Assembly (NCBI RefSeq): GCF_026127265.1
Contig: NZ_WWFG01000002.1
Location: 1,860,001-1,924,000 of the forward strand
DNA length: 64,000 nucleotides
DNA from: Nostoc sp. KVJ3
Lineage (GTDB): Bacteria > Cyanobacteriota > Cyanobacteriia > Cyanobacteriales > Nostocaceae
Reading direction: 5' to 3'
Positions 9,022 to 18,202 of the stretch are shown piece by piece. The notes under the pieces are model-generated. The model worked only from the letters and a program-made list of their open reading frames with translations, was not told the DNA's origin and searched no databases. How positions within the stretch are numbered: position 1 is the first letter of the stretch; each line of letters starts with the position of its first letter. Position numbers and translations under genes: made by a program.

Positions 9022-10380
9022 GTGCCAGAAGAACTCAGTAGCCAAATCTCACCGCCATTTTTGTCTGTTGGTAGCGATCGCGATCTCGGTTTAGATTCAA
9101 CACTCCAAGAACTACCAATGTACAACTTCCCAGTGGAAATCAATCACACTGGCATAGAAGTGGCTAGTTTTTTAGAAAAATACCCCCTGCTACCAGGAGT
9201 AATTTTGGTAGAACAGGGAAAGTTTGTTGGGATGATTTCGCGGCGGCGATTGCTAGAATTTTTGATTCGCCCATTCGGACAAGAGTTATTTGTCCAGCAA
9301 CCATTAGCCGTTCTCTACAGTTATGCCCGGATACCAATGTTGCTGGTTACTGATACAACATCGATTTTAACTGCGATGCAACTTAGCTTAAAGCGATCGC
9401 CAGAATTATTAGCAGAACCAATTGTAGTAGAAACAGAATCTGGTGCTTATAGATTGTTAGATGTCCAAGAATTGAATATTATTTCTTGGCAAATTCGAGG
9501 AATCGACAATCTGGTGCGCTATGAACGCAGCCAAGCCCAAATGATTCAAAATGATAAAATGGCAAATTTGGGACGTTTGGTAGACGGCGTAGCGCACGAA
9601 ATTTTAGACCCAGTGGGTTTTATTTGGGGGAATATAACTTATGTTTCAAATTACAGTCAAGACTTACTCAAGCTGATAGCAGCTTACGATCAAGAGTTAC
9701 CATCAGCTTCCCAGGCAATTAATCAGATTAAAGAAGAGATTGAATTTGATTTTTTAGAGCAAGATTTGTCGCGATCGCTTGCTAGTATCCGCACTGGAGC
9801 GGAAAGATTAAAAAAACTTGTCACTAGCTTACAAAATTTCTGTCATATCGATGAGCTTTACCCTAAACCAGTAGATTTACACGCCTGTATAGATAGTATT
9901 ATTTTATTAATTAATAGCCGTCTTCAAGGAGAAATTGAAATCGTCAAATACTATGGTCAATTGCCCCCAGTTTATTGCTTTATGGGGCAAATAAATCAGG
10001 TTTTGATGAATATTTTCAGCGAAGTTGTAGATACTTTACTCAATGAAGCAGTGCGACAGCAGTTGCATCTAGAAGATACAAAAACTGTCCAAAAAGCTCG
10101 AATTGAGATTACTACAGAAGTAATTTCGCAAGAAGCAAGCAATCCGAATGCACCAGATTCTCGTTGGGTCTTAATTCGCATTGCTGACAATGGTCTTGGA
10201 ATGTCTCAAGAATTGCAACAGCAAATTATGGAGTCTTTTTCTGTGGAAACAAAGAATAGTAAAAATACAAGTTTAGCAGTAAGTTATCGAATTATCACCG
10301 TAAGACATGGGGGAAAATTAAATTTTCATTCACAGATTGGTATAGGTACAAAATTTGAAATTTTATTACCTTTAGTTTGA
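9022..10380 (+). CDS. Histidine-kinase-like protein with CBS-like N-terminus and degenerate ATP-binding motifs
   Basis: The 452-residue protein starts with GTG. Residues 30-165 look like a CBS-pair-like sensory module. The H box follows, with His192 in Val-Ala-His-Glu-Ile, then a helical dimerisation region and a HATPase domain at about 290-452. Compared with the paralogous kinase encoded at 10413-11498, the N box has Glu in place of the Mg-binding Asn (Asn-Ile-Phe-Ser-Glu-Val-Val instead of Asn-Ile-Leu-Val-Asn-Ala-Leu). The glycine-rich G2 loop is Lys-Asn-Ser-Lys-Asn-Thr-Ser-Leu instead of Gly-Lys-Gly-Thr-Gly-Met-Gly. The G1 box Asp-Asn-Gly-Leu-Gly is kept. Kinase activity is therefore doubtful. 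The two kinase genes converge with 32 bases between their stops. Confidence 0.85.
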   Translation: MPEELSSQISPPFLSVGSDRDLGLDSTLQELPMYNFPVEINHTGIEVASFLEKYPLLPGVILVEQGKFVGMISRRRLLEFLIRPFGQELFVQQPLAVLYSYARIPMLLVTDTTSILTAMQLSLKRSPELLAEPIVVETESGAYRLLDVQELNIISWQIRGIDNLVRYERSQAQMIQNDKMANLGRLVDGVAHEILDPVGFIWGNITYVSNYSQDLLKLIAAYDQELPSASQAINQIKEEIEFDFLEQDLSRSLASIRTGAERLKKLVTSLQNFCHIDELYPKPVDLHACIDSIILLINSRLQGEIEIVKYYGQLPPVYCFMGQINQVLMNIFSEVVDTLLNEAVRQQLHLEDTKTVQKARIEITTEVISQEASNPNAPDSRWVLIRIADNGLGMSQELQQQIMESFSVETKNSKNTSLAVSYRIITVRHGGKLNFHSQIGIGTKFEILLPLV

Positions 10381-10412
10381 TTGATGCAGAATTATACCCA
10401 ATGCCCAAATTG

Positions 10413-11498
10413 TTAGATTACTTCCCAACCTTGGTGCAGGATAGGAATTTGAACTACAAACTCCGTTCCTTTTCCCGGTGTCGAAAAAAATTCTAACTTG
10501 CCGCTATGTTTTTCGGTGATAATTTGATAGCTAATAGCCATTCCCATTCCTGTGCCCTTACCGACAGGTTTTGTTGTAAAGAAGGGATTGAAAATCTGTT
10601 TTTGAATCGATTCGGGAATCCCAGATCCATTGTCAGCGATCGCAATTTTTACCCACTGCGAATCAACGATGGAGGTACGAATCGCGATCGAACTGGGATT
10701 ATCCCGTATTTCTCGATAAGTTCGTTTGGCATTGAATTCTTCTAGAGCATCAAGCGCATTTACTAGAATGTTCATAAATACCTGGTTGATCTGTCCGGCA
10801 CAGCATTCTACATGAGATAAATTGCCGTAGTCTTTGATAATCTGAATTGCTGGGCTTTTGTCAGTGGCTTTGAGGCGGTGCTGCAAAATCATCAAAGTAT
10901 TGTCGATGCCTTCATGAATATCCACCACTTTAAACTCACCTTCATCTAGGCGCGAGAAGTTACGTAGTGACAACACAATATCCCGGATCCGCTCTGTCCC
11001 AATATTTATTGAGTTCAACACCATAATCGCGTCTTTTTCTAGAAACTCTAAATCGATAGTTTTCCGTTCGGTTTGAATTTCAGCAGGTGGGTGGGGGAAA
11101 TGACGGTGATAAAGCTCGACCAGTCGGAGTAAATCATTGGTGTATTGGCTAATATGGCTGAGATTTCCGTAAATAAAGCTAACGGGATTGTTGATTTCAT
11201 GAGCAATACCAGCCACCATTTGACCCAGGGCAGACATCTTTTCGCTTTGAATCATTTGAGCTTGCATTGTATGCAAACTATCTAAGGTATTTTCTAACTC
11301 TTGGCCTCTCTGCTGCAAATCTGTCTGAGAGTCTTCTAACTCACAAATGACTTTCTTCAGTAAAAACTCTTTTGTTGCAATGTCAGTTTCTAGCTGGCGG
11401 CGTTCAGATTCGCAGCGTTCCAGCTTTTTCCGCAAGATCCGGTTTGTCTTTTCTAACTCTTGAATCTGTATGGAATTTGAATTGTCTTGGTTATCCAT
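10413..11498 (-). CDS. Sensor histidine kinase (coiled-coil N-terminus, no transmembrane segment)
   Basis: The 361-residue cytoplasmic kinase has an N-terminal coiled coil at about residues 10-85, the H box with His100 in Ile-Ala-His-Glu-Ile-Asn-Asn-Pro, and an intact HATPase domain: N box Asn-Ile-Leu-Val-Asn-Ala-Leu-Asp-Ala-Leu, G1 Ala-Asp-Asn-Gly-Ser-Gly-Ile, and G2 Gly-Lys-Gly-Thr-Gly-Met-Gly. It follows the FIST gene by only 7 bases on the same strand, so the FIST protein probably senses a ligand and the kinase transmits the signal. No response regulator is nearby. The neighbouring convergent gene encodes a paralogue with degraded motifs. Confidence 0.93.
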   Translation of the reverse strand: MDNQDNSNSIQIQELEKTNRILRKKLERCESERRQLETDIATKEFLLKKVICELEDSQTDLQQRGQELENTLDSLHTMQAQMIQSEKMSALGQMVAGIAHEINNPVSFIYGNLSHISQYTNDLLRLVELYHRHFPHPPAEIQTERKTIDLEFLEKDAIMVLNSINIGTERIRDIVLSLRNFSRLDEGEFKVVDIHEGIDNTLMILQHRLKATDKSPAIQIIKDYGNLSHVECCAGQINQVFMNILVNALDALEEFNAKRTYREIRDNPSSIAIRTSIVDSQWVKIAIADNGSGIPESIQKQIFNPFFTTKPVGKGTGMGMAISYQIITEKHSGKLEFFSTPGKGTEFVVQIPILHQGWEVI

Positions 11499-11505
11499 AC
11501 ACTAC

Positions 11506-12660
11506 TCATTTTGTCCCTACTAAAAGTGTGACAAAGGTTTTATTATGAAATTGTGTTTGGCCTCCCATCACCAAAGGAGCAATTTCACCGAAAGCGTAGA
11601 AACCACAACAAGGCAATGCTTCTGGTAAATGAGTTTTGACAAGCTGATACTCCTCTCTAGTCATAGTTCCCAAAATTCGCCGGCGGGCTGCACAGGAAAT
11701 AAGCAAGGCTGCTGTTGGCTGTACACCGGGATAATTAGCTAAAGCATTTTTCAAGGATGTCTCTGAAGCTGACAGAATATTGTCGCGAGTTGTATCGGTG
11801 ATTTGGACAACAGCCTGTTCGGGAATATCTAAAAAGAACTTCACGCTACCAGACTGTTGATCGTAGCCATTGGGTGCCCGCAAATAGAAACGATCTCGAT
11901 CCTCAAAAACTGCTAGGGCGTGGATGGCATAGTTGGACGCAAATCTTTCTTCACCAAGATAGTACTGATAGAAATCTAAGGCACGCTGTCCATCAATTTC
12001 ATAAACTACGTTGCCATCCACTTTAGTTACACGCCTACGTTGGCTGATGGGAGTCCAACCACTGGCAACTCCGTGGGAAAACAGTAGTTGTCCAGAGAAC
12101 AGCAGCACTGGAATTGAATCACTCAATACTTCACCCTGGAAGAATTGGTAGGTTTTGGTAAAAGTATAGTCATCGGCAGCCATTCCCCCAATGATGGGAA
12201 CATCTCCCAGGCTTTGTTTTAAACCCTCTAAAATTAAGACTCCGTTGCTCGTAAGACTATCAGGAAAGGTGAGACACAATTGGGGTGAGGATGCAGTCTT
12301 TGCCTTTGCTTGGGCGATCGCTTCTTGAGCTGCAAGGGCTGGATTTTTGGATATTCCTCGGCCAATACCTGAGTGAATTTCCACTTCATCACTCGCAAAC
12401 AACATTAAGGTCAAAGAATCTTGCTGAAACTCCAGAATTGAAGAGATTTCTCCATTTGTAGTTCCACCAATCAACTCAATTCCGGGGAAAGCATTCTGGA
12501 TACGTTGTAAAATTAACACATGGTCAAATTCTATAGCAGTGAATAAAATTCCAGCTTGAGGAATTGTTTCTGCTAGAGAACGGCTACATTCTTGAAGAAC
12601 TTCAGCGATCGCATTTTCAGAATCAGGATCGTCGCTATGACCAACAACAACTCGAAACAC
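11506..12660 (-). CDS. FIST N/C-domain sensory protein
   Basis: The 384-residue protein consists of a FIST_N domain (about residues 28-225) followed by FIST_C (about 228-365). Visible family pieces are Gly-Gly-Thr-Thr-Asn-Gly-Glu near 84, Gly-Gly-Met-Ala-Ala-Asp-Asp near 157 and the C-terminal Cys-Cys-Gly-Phe-Tyr-Ala-Phe-Gly-Glu-Ile near 348. FIST domains are predicted ligand sensors, perhaps for amino-acid-like compounds, and are often coded beside histidine kinases or methyl-accepting proteins. Here the kinase gene starts 7 bases after the stop, so the two form an operon. Confidence 0.9.
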   Translation of the reverse strand: MFRVVVGHSDDPDSENAIAEVLQECSRSLAETIPQAGILFTAIEFDHVLILQRIQNAFPGIELIGGTTNGEISSILEFQQDSLTLMLFASDEVEIHSGIGRGISKNPALAAQEAIAQAKAKTASSPQLCLTFPDSLTSNGVLILEGLKQSLGDVPIIGGMAADDYTFTKTYQFFQGEVLSDSIPVLLFSGQLLFSHGVASGWTPISQRRRVTKVDGNVVYEIDGQRALDFYQYYLGEERFASNYAIHALAVFEDRDRFYLRAPNGYDQQSGSVKFFLDIPEQAVVQITDTTRDNILSASETSLKNALANYPGVQPTAALLISCAARRRILGTMTREEYQLVKTHLPEALPCCGFYAFGEIAPLVMGGQTQFHNKTFVTLLVGTK

Positions 12661-12813
12661 AACTACCTCATTGTAAGTTTTAATACTAGACAGCTAATCC
12701 AATTCGGATATCAGCACCTAGCAACCTACACTTAGATTTCCCACTTACTTGAACTAAATCTCAATTCACCCGACTTTTTCTTTTCCGTCTCCAGGACGGT
12801 ACACAAGACTCAG

Positions 12814-12842
12814 ATCCCCGACTTCTCTAAGAAGTCGGGGAT
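12814..12842. repeat. Palindromic repeat, copy 1 (ATCCCCGACTTC family)
   Basis: ATCCCCGACTTC (12814-12825) pairs perfectly with 12831-12842 around a 5-base loop. The hairpin lies between the stop of the GH57 gene and the start of the FIST gene on the reverse strand, so it may end the GH57 transcript. Related copies are at 16250-16280 and 37037-37069. Confidence 0.8.
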
Positions 12843-12874
12843 ATCGTTGTTCACGAATGATTAAGTAGGGCTAT

Positions 12875-12892
12875 AGTACTTTGTCAAGCTAG
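12875..12892. repeat. Solo end of the CTAGTACTTTGTCAAG MITE family
   Basis: TAGTACTTTGTCAAGCTA here is identical over 18 bases to the left end of the MITE-like element at 45945-46065. I see no matching second end nearby, so this is probably a remnant. Confidence 0.5.
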
Positions 12893-12939
12893 AGCAAGCC
12901 CCCAACCCTAAAAGGGTTCCCCTCTGGGCTTCAGAGAGT

Positions 12940-14436
12940 TTAATTTACCTGCAATAAATTTTCGCCCCGTTGGTAAATCTCACGCGCGTAATCAGTCCAA
13001 GCACCTTGTCCCCAATAACGAAAACAACTGGTTTGCAGCAAAAGGTTATGTAGAAGAACGTTACGGTAGTGAGATTGTCTGCTAACAGGTTCTACTGAAT
13101 CAATTTGCTGTAAGCGATCAAATTTTTGATGAAATAAACTACTTAATTGATACATTGGAGACAACACATTTTCATATCCTTTTACCCAACTGATATGATT
13201 TGTCCACGAGGCTCCATCTAGATGAAAATTAGAGTTGATTTGCTTTAATTCTTGAATCGCATTCTCTACAGCTTCCGGTTGGGTATTGTCTGGTGAAACT
13301 CGCTCCCAAATCTGATGTTGTCCCACTGGCTGACAAGTTGGATAATCTTCAGATTTGCATCCAGCAGCTTCGATTAACTCTAAATATTCTGTACCACATA
13401 TCCCAACAACACCTGATTTTCCTCCCCCATTATTTACCATATCCCACCAAGCTTGTTTAAAAGCGCTTGGGAATTCATTCATCATTACGCCGCCATTTTC
13501 GCCATCTCCAATTTGACTAACTATGGGTGGCACAAATACACTGCCAATTTGTTGTTTTGATAAAGTTTTAGCTTCGTAATAAGGCTGCATTTGTGCGACT
13601 AACTTAGTATCCGAACCTTGAGTTTTAATTAAGGCGGTGATACTAATTGTTTCGCCTTGAGAATTACGAGCAATTAGACGATGTGGTAAATGTTTGTGGG
13701 TGAGAGATTGACCGCTAATTGTTTCTACAGAATGTTCTTGAACGAGTAACCAGCGATATCCACATTCTTTCAGCGCTTTCACAAATTCAAAGAGAGCATC
13801 AGGATGATTTGGGAGGTGCATTTCTGGAGGCGAAAATCCTTTGACTCGCGCTAGTGCTTCCCAACCAAAAATTGCCGCAAAGTGATGTTGCCATGCAATG
13901 ATATGCAATTTAATATCTGCTATGGGTGTGGAAGGAATAACTGCATGTCCCCACATTGTACCCAGCCATTCTACATAAGGTTGGTAGGTGCGATCGCAAG
14001 TAATCCGTTTGAGACTATCAAGAACATCACCGCGTCCCATTTGCCGCAGTCCCCACAACAGATTACCAGAGTAATCCAACATCACACGGGGATTGCAACC
14101 TTGATTTACAAGTTCGGGGATCAAGTCTCCCATCCGGCTATAACAATAGGCAAAAGGATCTGCATTGTGGTTATCCCCAACGTTTGGATGTTCAAACATA
14201 TATTGCAGATTGCTGATGAGTGTACCGCCATTTCCAGCAGGTATAGTTGGCTGGTGCATGTGTAAGGCGATCGCAAATACAGCATTTATATCTTCTAAAC
14301 GGATATTCGTTGTTGGTAAAAATACTGGTTGATCGTGGTTAACCACAGAGAGAACCTCTGTTTCCCAACCAGAAATATTTGGTAAGCCATCAATGATTTC
14401 GGGCAAAGGAGTGAGTGTTGTAGGGAAGGAAAGCAT
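12940..14436 (-). CDS. Glycoside hydrolase family 57 protein
   Basis: The 498-residue protein has the family 57 opening motif Leu-His-Met-His-Gln-Pro near residues 57-62 and later landmarks such as Trp-Gly-His-Ala-Val near 162 and Met-Met-Asn-Glu-Phe-Pro near 317-322. GH57 enzymes are retaining alpha-glucan-active enzymes (amylases, 4-alpha-glucanotransferases, branching enzymes) with a beta/alpha-7 barrel. This shorter cyanobacterial type may act on glycogen-related glucans, but its specificity cannot be read from the sequence. No signal peptide is present, so it should be cytoplasmic. The next gene upstream on the same strand is an SDR starting 1 kb away. Confidence 0.85.
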   Translation of the reverse strand: MLSFPTTLTPLPEIIDGLPNISGWETEVLSVVNHDQPVFLPTTNIRLEDINAVFAIALHMHQPTIPAGNGGTLISNLQYMFEHPNVGDNHNADPFAYCYSRMGDLIPELVNQGCNPRVMLDYSGNLLWGLRQMGRGDVLDSLKRITCDRTYQPYVEWLGTMWGHAVIPSTPIADIKLHIIAWQHHFAAIFGWEALARVKGFSPPEMHLPNHPDALFEFVKALKECGYRWLLVQEHSVETISGQSLTHKHLPHRLIARNSQGETISITALIKTQGSDTKLVAQMQPYYEAKTLSKQQIGSVFVPPIVSQIGDGENGGVMMNEFPSAFKQAWWDMVNNGGGKSGVVGICGTEYLELIEAAGCKSEDYPTCQPVGQHQIWERVSPDNTQPEAVENAIQELKQINSNFHLDGASWTNHISWVKGYENVLSPMYQLSSLFHQKFDRLQQIDSVEPVSRQSHYRNVLLHNLLLQTSCFRYWGQGAWTDYAREIYQRGENLLQVN

Positions 14437-14589
14437 TTCTGGTTGCTCCGAAATAAGTCCACCCAGATATTCGCATCTTTATGTTCTAGTTATTGATAAA
14501 GTTTATTTACCATCTGCTCATATACCAGATTTATTTAGAGGCTATTTCGCCTCTAAAAATTTAAGACTTATGTGCAGACAGACTAGAAA

Positions 14590-15459
14590 TCATGTTCTTG
14601 ATAAGAACAAATCACCGAAACGATGGATTCTGGTCAAAAAATTCAGTTTCGGGATCAGCTTTTTCAGTCTTTCACCAGGCTGTTGTTTTCTTGCTGGCGG
14701 TGTTGCTATTCGCAAAATTAGCTCTAACAACCAAGGGGCAAGGCGTTGACACAGCACTGCTAAATGACTTTGCCATCCGACTAAAATTTCTGGCGAATCA
14801 TTTTGCATTCCAGTGACAAGTGCTTTTGCTACTTGCTGGGGAGTCATGGGGATCACCCAGCGAAATAATTTTAAGTCGCGCACCATGTCTGTGTCTGTGA
14901 GAGAAGGCAGTAATGCAATGACTCGGATATTGTGTTCAGCGAGTTCCTGGCGCAAAGCTTGGGTAAATCCTAAGATTGCAAACTTGGTAGCTGAGTAAGT
15001 CGCCATTGTTGGTGCTGCTACTTTCCCCATCAGACTTGATACATTTACGATTGTCCCTTGTCTTTGGCTGGCCATGCGTCTAGCAATCAAACTCGTGAGG
15101 TTGTACATCCCTAATAAGTTCACAGAGATTTCTTCTTGAACTTGGGGCATTTTAGATTGCAAAAATGAGCTTTGGTATGCGACTCCCGCACAATTAACCA
15201 GTAAGTGAATCTGTCCGAAATTGCGCCACAGTTGAGCAACAGCAATATTTACTTCAATTGTCTGCGTCAAATCTAAGGGCACGATCGCAGTTTTTGTTCC
15301 CATCGCCTCGATTTCGTTAGCTACCTCCACCAACTTTTGGCGATCGCGTGCTACCAATATTAACCGTTTGATGCCTTGTTGCGCTAGTTCGAGGGCGATC
15401 GCTCGTCCAATCCCACGCGAAGCCCCTGTAATGAGGGCTACTTTACCTTGAATCTCCAT
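14590..15459 (-). CDS. Short-chain dehydrogenase/reductase (SDR)
   Basis: I place the start at the ATG at 15459, giving 289 residues, because GGAGGA lies 8 bases upstream of it; an open frame extends further to 15519 without such a site. The classical SDR motifs are present: Thr-Gly-Ala-Ser-Arg-Gly-Ile-Gly at 11-18, Asn-Cys-Ala-Gly in place of Asn-Asn-Ala-Gly near 92, Ser near 144 and Tyr-Ser-Ala-Thr-Lys near 157-161. A hydrophobic C-terminal stretch, Leu-Glu-Leu-Ile-Leu-Arg, and a basic tail suggest a membrane-associated member acting on lipid-like or aromatic substrates, which is inference. It may be co-transcribed with the GH57 gene 153 bases downstream. Confidence 0.85.
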   Translation of the reverse strand: MEIQGKVALITGASRGIGRAIALELAQQGIKRLILVARDRQKLVEVANEIEAMGTKTAIVPLDLTQTIEVNIAVAQLWRNFGQIHLLVNCAGVAYQSSFLQSKMPQVQEEISVNLLGMYNLTSLIARRMASQRQGTIVNVSSLMGKVAAPTMATYSATKFAILGFTQALRQELAEHNIRVIALLPSLTDTDMVRDLKLFRWVIPMTPQQVAKALVTGMQNDSPEILVGWQSHLAVLCQRLAPWLLELILRIATPPARKQQPGERLKKLIPKLNFLTRIHRFGDLFLSRT

Positions 15460-16476
15460 TGGTTTTATCCTCCAAAATTTCAGTCTTACCAACCTCTTCG
15501 TTATTGCCGATCCACACAATCAAGAGCTACTCGCTTGTCGGCACAAGGTAAGACAAATAATTAATCGCAATTAAAATCAAACTGAAACTAATAGCAACGA
15601 GATATTTCTTGGTTAATCTGCAATCCCTCATAATTGTCTATACGAGGCAGAAATTTCTCCTTTTTAACCCGTCAACACCTAACATACTTGGCTGAATGGG
15701 CATAGCTCATAGATTTTATTTCTCCTAGATCAGAGCGTTCATCAGCATCGTTGTCATACACACGTTAGCAATTAAATCAAGGTATTGCAATATTCTTTAA
15801 TAAGTATTTCTTAATACTTATTAATGAAAGCATATATATACAAAAGATTTTCTTAAATAAGTTTTTATGAATCCCTCAGTATAAATATCTCATTTTCCTG
15901 ACAAATAGCCTCTGTTTTGGGCAATTGTTATATCTAATTCATAGCTTAGGAACAAAAAAGACATATAGCGTTTTGGCTTATGGTTGCAATGTTATAGTTT
16001 CAGAATAAATTGCAAATTACTATCAGCAAATTTACTGATTTTTTGAAAATAAAGCTTTCTAAATTTCTGATTTTTCAAAATAATATAATCAGCCTAGATC
16101 GTCATCTTTAATGCAAATTACAACAGTATATTTCTCTGCTAAAACTTTAGTGTAAATAGTAATTTGTTTAGGGTTTAACTTTGAGTTAATCCAAGTAACG
16201 TTTGAGACTTCTACTGTCCATTGCAAACTAAATCATTCCTGAACAGCAAGATCCCCGACTTCTTCAAGAAGTCGGGGATCTGAGATCCAAGTAAACATAA
16301 CTGCTAATATTCTACTTTCAGCTTGACTACGTGTATCTACTTAACAATTTTAAAAAACTCAGTAAAACTCAAACAGGCTTCTTCCCCACTCCCGGCTTAG
16401 TGCGTTGATTTTTGCACGCACATAGCGTCATAGTTATTTATCCTGGGTTTTAGCACCCTTTTAACCAGATACGAAT
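15460..16476. other. Long AT-rich intergenic region between divergent genes
   Basis: No coding region longer than a few codons is visible over about 1 kb. The only clear element is the palindromic repeat at 16250-16280. The sequence is rich in A/T with short TTAATA and TTCTTAA runs around 15800-15860. Promoters for the SDR (reverse) and dhaK (forward) should lie here, but I cannot place them with confidence. Confidence 0.5.
16250..16280. repeat. Palindromic repeat, copy 2 (31-bp perfect palindrome)
   Basis: GATCCCCGACTTCTT (16250-16264) is followed by one base and then its exact reverse complement to 16280. It shares its core with copies at 12814-12842 and 37037-37069. It lies about 200 bases before dhaK. 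Confidence 0.85.
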
Positions 16477-17550
16477 ATGAAAAAGCTGATTAACAAGGCA
16501 GAAGACTTTGTACGGGAGAGTCTAGAAGGTATGGCGGCGGCTCATTCCGATTTAATTAAATTGAACTACGATCCCACTTTTGTCTACCGAGCCGATACAC
16601 CTGTAGAGGGGAAAGTAGCAATTATTTCTGGTGGTGGCAGTGGACATGAGCCAATGCACGCTGGTTTTGTGGGCAAAGGAATGCTTGATGCAGCTTGTCC
16701 TGGTGAGGTTTTCACTTCACCTACTCCTGACCAAATGCTAGAAGCAGCCAAACGAGTAGATAGAGGCTCTGGTATTCTTTATATCGTCAAAAATTATAGT
16801 GGCGATGTAATGAACTTTGAGATGGCAACAGAGTTAGCCCGTAGTGAGGGCATTCGATCGCTAAATATTTTGATTGATGACGATGTAGCAGTGAAGGATA
16901 GTCTCTATACCCAAGGACGGCGGGGTGTGGGAACAACAATACTAGCGGAAAAAATTTGTGGCGCAGCAGCAGAGGTTGGGTATGATTTGCCGCAAATAGC
17001 AAATTTATGTCGCCGAGTAAATATGAATGGGCGGAGTATGGGAATTGCTCTAACATCTTGTACAGTCCCCGCTAATGGAACACCGACATTTGAATTGAGC
17101 GATCGCGAAATCGAGTTAGGTATCGGTATCCACGGTGAACCCGGAATAGAACGCACAGCCATCAAACCAGTAGACGATCTCACCGAAATTTTAACGCGAT
17201 CGCTCATTGAAGATGCACCATACAGCCGCACCCTGCGCGAGTGGGATGAAGACAAAGGAGAATGGGTAGATGTAGAACTAACAAATCTACCATTTGCCAA
17301 AGGCGATCGCTTATTAGCTTTCGTCAATAGTATGGGCGGAACCCCGATTTCGGAACTGTATATTGTTTACCGCAAACTCGCCCAAATCTGCCAACAGCAA
17401 GGATTACAAATTGTGCGAAACTTGATCGGCCCTTACATCACATCTTTAGAAATGCAAGGTTGCTCCATTACCCTGCTGAAATTAGATGATGAGATGATCC
17501 GGCTATGGGATGCACCAGTAAAAACACCAACTTGGCGCTGTGGAATTTAA
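16477..17550 (+). CDS. dhaK: Dihydroxyacetone kinase, DhaK subunit
   Basis: The 357-residue subunit binds dihydroxyacetone. The substrate-binding His219 is visible in Gly-Ile-Gly-Ile-His-Gly-Glu-Pro-Gly and corresponds to the histidine that forms a hemiaminal with the substrate in E. coli DhaK. The N-terminal Ser-Gly-Gly-Gly-Ser-Gly-His-Glu-Pro motif near 50-58 is also typical. dhaL follows after 16 bases, forming an operon. No dhaM, the phosphoryl-donor subunit of PTS-linked kinases, is present, so an ATP-dependent split enzyme is likely. It would feed dihydroxyacetone into glycolysis or the Calvin cycle as the phosphate. Confidence 0.95.
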   Translation: MKKLINKAEDFVRESLEGMAAAHSDLIKLNYDPTFVYRADTPVEGKVAIISGGGSGHEPMHAGFVGKGMLDAACPGEVFTSPTPDQMLEAAKRVDRGSGILYIVKNYSGDVMNFEMATELARSEGIRSLNILIDDDVAVKDSLYTQGRRGVGTTILAEKICGAAAEVGYDLPQIANLCRRVNMNGRSMGIALTSCTVPANGTPTFELSDREIELGIGIHGEPGIERTAIKPVDDLTEILTRSLIEDAPYSRTLREWDEDKGEWVDVELTNLPFAKGDRLLAFVNSMGGTPISELYIVYRKLAQICQQQGLQIVRNLIGPYITSLEMQGCSITLLKLDDEMIRLWDAPVKTPTWRCGI

Positions 17551-17566
17551 CTAATTACGAATTATT

Positions 17567-18202
17567 ATGGTGAGTCAGACCCAGATATTGCAATGGTTAC
17601 AGGTTTTTGCAACCGAAATAGAGGAGAATAAAGCATATTTGACGGAATTAGATGCTGCGATCGGAGATGCTGACCACGGGATCAATATGGATCGCGGCTT
17701 CAAAAAGGTAAACGCTCAGTTACCAACTCTTACAGACAAAGACATCAGCAGCATTTTCAAAGCTGTGAGTATGACCTTAATTTCTTCCATTGGCGGTGCT
17801 AGTGGCCCACTTTATGGAACCTGGTTTTTACGAGCCAGTACAGTAGTAGTAGATAAGCAGCAATTAACAGAACAAGATATGTTAGAGCTACTCCAAGCGG
17901 GCTTAGACGGCGTACTGCAACGTGGTAAAGCGCAACTAGGAGACAAAACAATGATCGATGTGCTATCTCCGGCTGTAGTCGCTTTTGGACAAGCTGTAGG
18001 AGAAAGTCAGAAGACACTGGAAGCGATGAAACAGGCTGTAACAGCAGCCCAAAGGGGATTACAAGAAACTATACCAATGCAAGCGAAAAAAGGACGAGCT
18101 AGCTACCTGGGAGAACGGAGTATCGGACATCCAGATCCAGGCGGGACTTCTGCTTATTTGATGTTGAAAAGTTTGTTAGGGGTGTTGGAAAGTTCTAGTT
18201 AA
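17567..18202 (+). CDS. dhaL: Dihydroxyacetone kinase, DhaL subunit
   Basis: The 211-residue protein is the nucleotide-binding subunit. The Mg-binding Asp-Ala-Asp-His-Gly motif is at residues 34-38, with Gly-Gly-Ala-Ser-Gly-Pro-Leu near 80, Leu-Gly-Asp-Lys-Thr-Met near 125, and Gly-His-Pro-Asp-Pro-Gly-Gly-Thr near 187 near the C-terminus. In PTS-linked systems DhaL holds ADP as a cofactor recharged by DhaM. In ATP-using kinases the equivalent domain exchanges nucleotide. The lack of dhaM here favours the second mode, but this is inference. It is the last gene of the pair. Confidence 0.93.
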   Translation: MVSQTQILQWLQVFATEIEENKAYLTELDAAIGDADHGINMDRGFKKVNAQLPTLTDKDISSIFKAVSMTLISSIGGASGPLYGTWFLRASTVVVDKQQLTEQDMLELLQAGLDGVLQRGKAQLGDKTMIDVLSPAVVAFGQAVGESQKTLEAMKQAVTAAQRGLQETIPMQAKKGRASYLGERSIGHPDPGGTSAYLMLKSLLGVLESSS

